Origin: Tethya wilhelma
Taxonomy: Eukaryota > Porifera > Demospongiae > Tethyida > Tethyidae
NCBI GenBank assembly: GCA_964030475.1
Contig: CAXIPT010000008.1
Coordinates: 2,232,141-2,296,140, forward strand
Length of the DNA: 64,000 nucleotides
Reading direction: 5' to 3'
A model generated the notes under the pieces. It saw only the letters and a program-made list of their open reading frames with translations, was not told where the DNA came from and ran no database searches. A program made the position numbers and the translations under genes. How positions within the stretch are numbered: the first letter of the stretch is position 1; each line of letters starts with the position of its first letter. Positions 55,694 to 64,000 of the stretch are shown piece after piece.

Positions 55694-58600
55694 AAGCAAA
55701 TCTGGATCCAGATTCTGAGCTGCAGCTGGTCAGTACAAGTACTAAAAAGAGGTATCATACACTTGTGATTTTTTGTCAATCAATATCAGTGTATTATTCA
55801 TAATTATGAACGATTGAACATGTACAGATGCCATGATTTCACATCAAAGACTGTTAGAGAGAGTATCACTGAATTTTTAAGGTAACTAAATACAGTACAA
55901 GATCGACATTTTGAGCTACTTAACCCTTACTCTCCTCCTATAGTGAATAAGAGTTAGCTATAGTCTGCAATCACCTGAGAAGCTGACTGAAGCATCATTC
56001 CCAGTACTGTAGTACTGGGTACATAGGAATGGCACGGATGGCCCATTAGCGCTATACAAATATTCACACGAATAACTCTGCAAAAACTGAGCACTTGGCT
56101 CTAAAAGGCTTCTTAAGCTACTATTTAGCTCTTTCTCTTTCTAATGAGCCCAAAAACATGGCCTAAAACCATCGCTAAAGTACCCAACTAAAGTATGCCA
56201 AACCTCTAATTTTCTCTATCTTCTTCTTCTTCTTCTATCTTCTCACGCCATATCTCAAAAACCATTCACTTTTAGAAGCTGATTCTTGAACGAACAAACT
56301 TGGTTTCTTTGTCTTCAATCGCTTTTGCCATCGGTTTTTTGTGCTTCTCTTTGAGTCGCTAGATACAAGGCGAAAAGCGCCTCTCCATATGGCGCCTCTA
56401 TTAATTTCTAAACTCATGCATTATTCATAAGCTAGCTAGCCTAACGACCCTTTCCACATTCAAGTGCGCGTTATTTGAAATCTATTGCAATCATGCAGTG
56501 CACCCAAGTTCTGTCCTAGATCCTATCCTCTCGTTCTTTGTGTTCAGTTCTTCAGTAGGCAAGTCAATAGCTAGCAAGACACACATGTAATTGACACAAA
56601 TTACGTTGCCTGCTTGGAGGTTAAGATTTTCAGCTGTCTGAAAGGCCGCATAGACGCATAGACCGTCAAGGTGGGCTCAGTATCACATAAGTTGCCAGGC
56701 AAGTTCTCTGCTCAGCCTGAAGACTATATTCCACTGATATTATAAACAATTATTTGAAAAAAATAGAACAAACAAGTACAATAAACATTAGAAATGTAAA
56801 TCAAACATAGGAATGGCCAAATCGTAAAAAAGCGAGCAAACAAGATAGGAATGGTAGTCAGATTGAGCGAGTTCATTCCTGTGTCTACAATGTCATTGAG
56901 CTTAGTAGGGATATGAACATAGGTGACACAGTGAAATGAACTCCTCGCTCAATCTGACTACCATTCCTATCTTGTTTGCTCGCTTTTTTACGATTTGGCC
57001 ATTCCTATGTTTGATTTACATTTCTAATGTTTTTTGTACTTGTTAATATATAGTGTCCTGTCAAAGTGTACATGACTACCATATACCCTTAATTAGTGTG
57101 CATGCACACCAAGGGTTAATAATGAAAGATTTTTGTATTCCCTGTTGGGTAGTACTGGGTACACAGGAATGGCACGGATGGCCCATTAGCACAATACAAA
57201 TATTCACGCGAATAACTCTGCAAAAACTGAGCACTTAGCACTAAAAGGCTTCTTAGGCTACTATTTAGCTCTTTTTCTTTCTAATGAGCCCAAAAACATG
57301 GCCTAAAACCATCGCTAAAGTAACAAACACAAACATGCCAAACCTCCAAATTTCTCCATCATCTTCTTCTTCTTTATCTTCTATCTTGGCTCGAGTTTTC
57401 TCTGAGACTATTCACTTTTAGAAGCTGATTCTTGAACGAATGAGCTTGGTTTCTTCCGGGACAGTCGCTTTTGCCATCGGTTTTTAGCGCCTCTCATTGA
57501 GTAGCTAGATACAAGGCGAAAAGCGCCTCCTCCATATGGCCGCCATTAATTTCTACACTCATGCATAATTCATTAGCTTCTAGAAAATTCGAATTGACGA
57601 CCCTTTCCACACACAAAAGTGTGCGTTATTTGGAATTCAAATGCAAGTTGCCTGGAACTATTTTGTGATACCTGGATGCTCTTGCTCTTCTTAAGAAATG
57701 AATCAGGACTTTGATTATCATAACATATAGAAAGGCAAGTAAATCTTATGATACAGCTCCTGCCTCCAAATCATGCAAATGACTGAGATGTGTGTTACAC
57801 TTCAGTATCAAGCAGGCTCAGTACACAACTTACTGAGCAGCCCGGCCACAGTCTAGCTGGCTTGCCAGACTACTAGCTTAGTAGCTAGCTACACACACCA
57901 ACTCAATTGTGATTTGTAGAATTATGGAAAAATGAGAACAAACAAGTACAAAAAACATTGGAAATGTAATGAGACACAGGAATGGCTAAATCGTAAAAAG
58001 AACGCAAACAAGATGGAATGGCTGTTAAGAGTGTGTAAGGAATTCTTCCTGTGGGCAAAATAAGAGACTCAATAAGGAGATTGTTAAATGCAGCCCATAC
58101 AGGAAGAATTCTGCACACACTCAACAGCCATTCCATCTTGTTTGCGTTCTTTTTACGATTTAGCCATTCCTGTGTCTCATTACATTTCCAATGTTTTTTG
58201 TACTTGTTTTTTCAATATTAATTTTGTCACCATAATTATGTATGCATGGATATATACACTATAGTAAATTCGAGGAAAATCAAGGTCACAAATTCAAACA
58301 AATATCAGATTATGAAAAGAAATATCAAAAAAGGCCCATCAGAACAAACGGATCCTGGACTTGGCTATGTCAGGATCCATTGATGAGAGTGATATTAAAA
58401 AGATGGTATGTACAGAGCATGTACAATTGATTTTTATAAAAATGAGCTGCAGTGTAGATATCAGGGGGAATTTCTACTAAATTTGTGTTTTTTTACAGGT
58501 GGATCCTCACATTGAATTTGAAGACGATGCTAGTAAAGATTCCACTAGTACTAGTACTATTAATGTAAAGGTGACCAAAAATTCTTGTTATAGTCAAGAA

Positions 58601-58901
58601 TACTTGTACACATATGTATGAATTGCACTACTTATTCACATGCATATGCACGTATTCATGATCATGATCACATCAACAGGTTGGTGACATTGTTGCAGTG
58701 AAAACGGACAAATACCCCGACAAGCCACAAATATGTCAAGTTGTAGAACTACATCGAGAGGAGATGCTGGTGGAGTGGTTTGTCGGAACTTTCTCTGGAA
58801 TGTGGAGGCCGTGGAAGCACAAGGGTGCTATACTGACCGACACATTAGATGTTACCTGTGGTCCAGAGAAAGTGGTATTTACAGCTGGCAAAAGGCTGTA
58901 A
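55694..58901 (+). CDS. Multi-exon gene of unknown family, 3' exons
   Basis: Exons with in-phase GT-AG joins: 55694-55754 (KANLDPDSELQLVSTSTKK), 55829-55881 (RCHDFTSKTVRESITEFL), 58257-58405 (KFEENQGHKFKQISDYEKK, then AHQNKRILDLAMSGSIDES), 58500-58570 (VDPHIEFEDDASKDS) and 58680-58901 (VGDIVAVKTDKYPDKPQICQ ... WFVGTFSGMWRPWK ... stop TAA). The second intron (2.4 kb) holds A copies 16 and 17. The 58.3 kb exon needs one extra A in an A6 run (about 58322) to stay in frame, so either a sequencing error or a one-base deletion. The last exon resembles a small beta-barrel reader-type domain (W-x-G, hydrophobic alternation), but I cannot name it. The 5' exons were not found. Confidence 0.5.
55999..57045 (+). 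mobile_element. Family A copy 16, subfamily 2, full length
   Basis: Palindrome 55999-56018, common left half, the alternative mid-region (TCTGTCCTAGATCCTATCCTC to CTGAAGACTATATTCC) also found in copy 11, and the alternative hairpin at about 56770-57045. Confidence 0.85.
57140..58212 (+). mobile_element. Family A copy 17, full length
   Basis: Degenerate palindrome CCCTGTTGGGTAGTACTGGG at 57140-57159; body and hairpin (about 57945-58212) are close to copy 5. Confidence 0.85.
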
Positions 58902-59069
58902 TCACAGACAGTGTTAGAGTTTAAAAGGTTTTATGCATAATTAACTAGATGTTGATATACAGTAACATACATGATGTGTCTAGCTTATAAAAATGTGAAA
59001 TACTTTACTTATACATTCCCTTTTACGAATCAAAGCATATTTTTATGTGCTGCGCGTGCACACTGCGGA

Positions 59070-59210
59070 GTAGACCTTGGATTGTTTAGTTTTCATAGAA
59101 GAGCATTTCATGACTTTGTACAGTCATGAAATACAAGGACCTTGGATTGTTTAATTTCATAGAAATATAATTAGAATTTCATGACTTAATACAGTCATGA
59201 AATACAAGGA
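59070..59210 (+). repeat. Two-copy direct repeat containing a small hairpin
   Basis: CCTTGGATTGTTTAxTTTCATAGAA ... TTTCATGACTTxxTACAGTCATGAAATACAAGGA occurs twice with about 65-75 bp spacing. Each copy holds the inverted pair TTCATGACT / AGTCATGAA. Confidence 0.7.
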
Positions 59211-59369
59211 ATTTAATGAGAAAGTAATGCACATTTCATGGCTAAATGAAGGCACTAAGGTGCACAACCCTTGGTGCATAAAGTACTTAGTGTGATTGTA
59301 TGTGCTGTATGTAATTAGTGTATGAAGTTATAATGTTATGCTTTGCTGTGTTTATGTGTTTGTACATTT

Positions 59370-60884
59370 ATCATTCCGATGAAATTGAAAACCCACGACT
59401 ACAATGCCTCAAGACAAAAATTATGGGATACAGGTTCATAGCTGAATGGGTAAAGGGAGCTCTTAACAACGTTCCTGATGCATTATCAAGAAACCCCAAC
59501 TCAGATCCTCAACCTGCAGACATGCTTGCCGAAAGTGAAGTTGACAACACAGACGCCATAACCACGGCAAAGATTCAAGCCATGTTGTGCCCAACAGACA
59601 ATCCCTTTTGCTTGCAAGAGCTAAAAACTGAGGCTGAACATGACACAGAGTACTAAAAGCTGAAACACTATATTAAGAAGGGCTTCCCTCAACACTGCCA
59701 CCAGTTGCCAAGTGAGTGTAGGCGTTATTGGAACATCCGATCACAACTCTCAGTCGAAAACAACCTCATCCTTTAGGGTTGCCGCCTCCTTATCCCTGTG
59801 AGAATGAGAAAAGAAACTCTTGCCTAACCAATCACATCAAGGGATTACCCGCACAAAAGAAAGAACTTGTCTTGTGGTGTACTGGCCTGGAATCGACAGT
59901 GATATTGACAAGACCATTAGTTTTTGCAAGACTTGCAAGGATATCTTACCATCCAATCACCAAGAGCCCATTATATCAGAACCATGACCAGAAAGACCAA
60001 TCCAAGAGCTCGCCATTGACTTCTGTTCACATGCTGAATGGCAGTACTTAATCTTAGTGGACTGTTTCACCGACTGGCCAGACATCATTCCAATGGGTAC
60101 TAACATGACAGCAACGAACCTGATCTCTGCCCTATAAAACTCCTTTTGTCACATTGGAGTTCCTGATAAGATTTGGAGTGATCAAGGCCCACAATTTACC
60201 TCAAAGGCAGTCCTTGATTTCACAAGACAATGGGGCATTGATCATGTGTACTCTTCTCGTCGGTACCCTCAAAGTAACGGTAAAGCAGCAGCAACTGTTA
60301 AATCGATGAAGAAGCTCATCAGTGCCTCCTGGAATGACAAATATCTTGATGAAATCAAATTGATTAAGAGCCTGCTACAGTATAGAAATACTCGATCCCA
60401 TCGAGATAGGCTTTCACCTGCCCAAAAATTGTATGGCCAATCAGTACAGGATACTCTGCCAGCACACAGGCGTGCCTTCTCTCCAGAGTGGCAACATACA
60501 GTAGAGGAGATAGAGCAGACGGCTTCTCAGTCCCAGCAAAAATGTGAGAACCAACGTGACCAACATATACAACCTCTACCAGAGATTCATATTGGAAGAC
60601 GAGTTGCTATTCACAATAGTGAAACGAAGCGTTGGGATATTTACGGTACAATAACCCACATTGGACCCTATAGACATTACTGTATCAAGACCAACAGTGG
60701 CCGAGTACTGGTTCGTAATCATAGATTTCTACAAAAATTCCATGACCTCTCTCTACCCCAGCCCATACACCAAGAAACTATTGAACAACCTGAACCCCCT
60801 TCAACTCACAACCTGCAACCAGCTTTCACCTCTCCACTAATGAACTTTAAACCTACTGTGCCAAATAAGTTTTTAACGTATTAA
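59370..60884 (+). pseudogene. Ty3/gypsy pol remnant: RNase H end and integrase
   Basis: 59375-59655 encodes the RNase H end (DEIENPRLQCLKTKIMGY, then GALNNVPDALSR). 59656-60030 is frameshifted. From about 60030 the integrase core reads LVDCFTDWPDIIPMG (first Asp), an in-frame stop at about 60136, IWSDQGPQFTS (second Asp), and SSRRYPQSNGKAAATVKSMK, where the catalytic Glu of DD35E (GKAE) is Ala. 60246-60884 continues to the integrase C-terminus (NTRSHRDRLSPAQKLYGQ, HIGRRVAIHN, NHRFLQKF). No LTR recognised. Dead by stop, frameshift and active-site change. Confidence 0.85.
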
Positions 60885-61112
60885 ACTCCACCAATAAAAC
60901 AGTACTTATACCTGAAAGGCTTCAATCTGAGCCTGTGCATTAGTTCGCTTACTGTGTGCAATTGTATTCTCACATAAAACTATACACTCACATGTTGCAG
61001 TTGGGTAGCTGTAACAGATCAGTTGCAGAACAGCCACAGCAGAAACCACAGCTATGTTATGTTTCCCCTTCTTTCTTTTTCATACAATGTCATATATACA
61101 TACATGCAAAGN

Positions 61113-61572
61113 CAAAAGGTTAGAGAACATACTTACTATGTAGTTGAGGAGATTCCTAAGGTAGGTAGGCTAGAGTACTGTGTTGATATGGACATTGGAA
61201 CTTGTTCCTGTTCAAGAGGGAGCAATGGAGCAGCATGTAAACATCAGGCTGCTGTTGCCAAGCACTTTAAAATTGCTTCTGTGAACATTGCACCTCTCCA
61301 TTCAAAAGAAGCAAGAATGCTACACAGAATCAAAGCAAAACCATTGAACTCAAAGTGTGACCACAAACTCTGTTATACCTACATGTAGTACGTCAACACT
61401 GGACACAGCCTTTGATGGACACTAACATGCACAGATCCTTGTAACACTATCAAGAACTTACCCAGTGAAAGATTGGACAATGATCCATGGGAACTGCAAG
61501 TGTTAGCTTTCAAGGAGTCTTTAAACAAAGTAATAAAAGACATTATTAACAAATTGTCCGATGGAGACCACA
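61113..61572 (+). CDS. SWIM zinc-finger exon and following coding block
   Basis: After the N at 61112 an open frame reads REHTYYVVEEIPKVGRLEYC, then VDMDIGTCSCSRGSNGAACKHQAAVAKHF, ending with TAG at 61388. CxC...CxH (CSCSRGSNGAACKH) is a SWIM finger, found at the C-terminus of MULE-type transposases and of some host regulators. A second open block at 61434-61572 (NTIKNLPSERLDNDPWELQV) is probably the continuation in another frame or exon. Without the upstream part I cannot decide between transposase-derived and host protein. Confidence 0.6.
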
Positions 61573-63520
61573 ATTAATTTTAGTATCTGGTATATCTAAG
61601 TTTTTAAAATGTCATATGACAAATTGGAAAAATATCATGCTCCAAGTTCATCCCTCGCATATACTTTCCATCAGTTTGGCAAAGGAGATAGTAAGTTTTC
61701 TATACTATATACCCAGGCTTAGCAAATAATTATAATTACTATTGTTACAGTCGAATCGCCACTGACTGGAAGTCCGTATAGTAGCAATACAAGTTTAATT
61801 TTCGTATGCATTACCAATTACGTCATAATTTTTCTTGGACCTGAAAACTGGAAAAATCTAATCAATATTCAGCGACTTTTTCTTGGCATCTGCTAAATAT
61901 TGGTAGGTAGCAGGAAGGTTTGTATGCTAGCCAGTAGTGTGAAGAGTTGCATTTCCATGTTTTTGTGACTCTACCATGTGTGGCTGTGAAAACAACGAGT
62001 ATCTACAGCAGTGCTTCTCAACGAGTTGCGATGAATATGCTTTGGGAAAAGCGTGCAGAAATTTTTTCACATCTTATAAATGAGGTAAAAACTGTAAATA
62101 TGTAAGATGGTGTGTTGATTTACCCTTTTCTGTAATCTGGAGATGGTTTGGCATGTGGATCGGGAGTTATCAGGTTGCAAATTAGTGTGAAAATAAGCGC
62201 ATGTTTGCCTGTACAGCCATGCCCTGGGTGACCCTACCTTTTCTCTGGTGCACTATATAAGCAAAGTAGCCTAAATCAATGATGCAATATAGACAAAATC
62301 TATCTGGAAGCTATCATTCTCTCAATTTCTGAACATGTAAGCGTTGTAGCTGTTTGATTCTAATTAGAGCACCCCTCTTTCTTACTATGTGCCATGCCAT
62401 GACACAAAACGTGGCCCATCACACTCCCTAAGTAATTTTTTTGTGGGACACTTGTAATAAAAGAAAGAAGTAACTAGAAATTCTGAAAAAAACCATATCC
62501 CTGTAATATTCACTATCTAACTACTCCAAAAACTATGAGCCTATTTTAATAAATTTTTGATATTGTCGATCGACTGAATAATAGGATTTGGTTCATGGTA
62601 CTACAGTAAGTATCTAAGCTTGTGGTTAAAGATTTAAGTATCTATGACTGTTATGTATGCCTTCTTCACAATACCTTGTTGGATGTGACTTTTGTATAGC
62701 TATATGCACTCACTGTAATTCAATTGTGAACTTCAACATGTCACAGTAGTACATCGAGTTTTAGAAGTGACTCAATACCCTAGCATGTAATACTTGATAT
62801 TAAATTTTTGTGTCTTCTTTCTTCCATTTAGGTGTAAATCTTCCTCACCAATACATCTCAAGCGATCCCTACAGTCTCTACAAGTGCAAGTCTCAGCTGT
62901 AGGCTTCGTTCTGCTATAAACATAAAGTGACTTTGATGTACCCTTCGTGTCCTGAGTTTATTGGTGTGACAATACTGGTTTTCTGGCTTGTATCTAGCCC
63001 GACGTTGCAACATGGATGACCAGGATTGCCCATTCTGCCACTTGAGGCAGCAGCGGCCTGCTGTTGTGTATTCTATTATGCAATTGTGTACTTACATTGT
63101 CATTATCATGATAAAAAAAACTTTTTGCATGGGCAATTTAGCTGTGCTTTGGCGTTGGTAACTTGTTTTCTAGCTCTAGCACCCTGCTAGCTGCTTGAAT
63201 ATATGTAAATCATGCATGGTAGCATGCAATTCACGTGTATGATGTAAGATTAAATTAGTGAAGTTCAGCAAGCTGTGTTCGCCAGAGGTTACCATGAACC
63301 ATTTTTATTCTTGAGTTATGAGTTGAGTAGACCTTGATCTGTCCACAACTGGAGTTTGGATTCAATCTGAGAATGTGAAAAAATTTCTGCACAAGAAGTA
63401 TGAGGGACCTATTTCACATAGAGACTGGAGTTGCTTGCTTTGCTGCACAGTGATTGCTGCAGCTAAGTAGATTGTGCTTTATGTTTGGTATTATTGTAAT
63501 CTGTAAAGAAAATACTAGCT
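61573..63520. other. Mostly non-coding; one possible exon
   Basis: 61945-62082 is open on the plus strand (TTSIYSSASQRVAMNMLWEK, then EIFSHLINE) and ends at a donor-like GAG|gtaaaa, but has no recognised family. The rest is AT-rich, with no feature I can support. Confidence 0.35.
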
Positions 63521-63778
63521 ACCTGTGTGGTTAATATTTTAGTAGCATACAGTGAACGAAAGATACAATTGTTCAAACATTATGCAAAAATCCCACAAAT
63601 CCGGAAGCTCTCAAATAGCTCACTAAACTACTTCCGGTTTTTAATTAAAATCTTTATGCGGCGATTCGACTGTGTTACAGGTCATACATATGGGGTACAA
63701 GGAAGACAGGGTAAGTACCTAAGTAGAAATTGTACTAGAATCCAAAGGAGAAGAAAAGGTTGTCAAGAGAGACCAAAA

Positions 63779-63856
63779 TGGCACCTTACTCACTTCCTCC
63801 GAAAGCTAAAAGACATAAGAAACCACATACCATAACTAGTAGAATAAGTGACAATG
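63779..63856 (+). CDS. Possible first exon of a gene running off the window
   Basis: ATG at 63779 opens MAPYSLPPKAKRHKKPHTIT and ends at a donor AGTGACAAT|gtaaga. Short, basic and family unknown; low confidence. Confidence 0.25.
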
Positions 63857-63925
63857 TAAGATAATATATTTGCTGTATTTGTTTACGATTTTTCACTCCT
63901 TGTTTGAGGTTAGCCATCACTCTAC

Positions 63926-63966
63926 GTGTTCTTTGTCTTCGTTGTTCAAACGAAGACAAAGAACAC
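63926..63966. repeat. Perfect 18 bp inverted repeat, 5 bp loop
   Basis: GTGTTCTTTGTCTTCGTT and its exact complement around GTTCA. Could be the end of a MITE cut by the window edge. Confidence 0.8.
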
Positions 63967-64000
63967 AAGGATTTCCCCACGTATATGCGTACATGTACGC

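Noticed and set aside
438..58212. Regularly recurring 20 bp palindrome as a CRISPR array
   Set aside because: Copies are kilobases apart in both orientations, each at the end of a ~1 kb element, with no short spacers.

Overview
The window looks like a metazoan nuclear scaffold, most likely from a demosponge. This is an inference from AT-rich composition, 60-70 bp GT-AG introns, and transposase and gene families that I associate with sponge and cnidarian genomes. I could not search a database. Single N characters at 1525, 7261, 21787, 23559, 25193, 27296, 27637, 30413, 33749, 35848 and 61112 look like contig joins. Most lie inside or at the edge of repeats, so long-range order across them is uncertain. 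No intact, certainly host, protein-coding gene is present. Nearly everything is transposon, decayed transposon, or gene fragments split by transposons.

Layout. 1-9,205: a plus-strand gene of unknown family whose exons (2-246 and 8650 onward) splice in phase across an intron filled by nested elements. A copy of family A (palindrome-ended, giant-hairpin MITE) is split by family B (TA-target MITE), which is itself split by a long-TIR element J. The contig in between carries a Penelope-like retroelement. 9,208-12,275: more family A and a broken gag-like gene. 12,272-22,933: a minus-strand DUF6589-like gene, broken by about nine insertions (A, B and TTAA-target D MITEs, and a tRNA-derived SINE) and carrying a coding minisatellite. 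23,000-25,100: a 1.5 kb element with ~92 bp inverted repeats enclosing a TTAA MITE. 25,970-29,000: a duplicated block with LINE reverse-transcriptase tails, between which sits a 340 bp GC-rich bacterial panB-panC fragment bounded by N on both sides (chimeric assembly or contamination). 29,100-36,100: dense A and B copies, with a 9-bp-TSD hairpin MITE and an hAT-like MITE. 37,600-39,400: a tandem array of similar small exons. 40,000-47,100: a 0.9 kb TA MITE, a decayed P-element-like transposase gene, a pogo fragment, a Merlin (IS1595-like) transposase pseudogene and two Crypton-like tyrosine recombinase remnants. 47,150-50,950: 3' end of a Ty3/gypsy element, a decayed Pao/BEL element and a second Penelope-like tail. 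51,152-54,068: a complete pogo-type DNA transposon with TIRs and TA duplications; its transposase ends in a PHD finger and has one frameshift. 54,200-61,600: three more A elements inside the intron of a plus-strand gene (55,694-58,901), then a Ty3/gypsy pol remnant and a SWIM zinc-finger exon. 61,600-64,000: little that I can read.

The most interesting points are family A, which I do not recognise (no TIR, a 20 bp terminal palindrome at one end and a 250 bp near-perfect hairpin at the other, ~16 copies here); the PHD-bearing pogo element; the reconstructable insertion order in the split genes; and the exon array at 37.6-39.4 kb.
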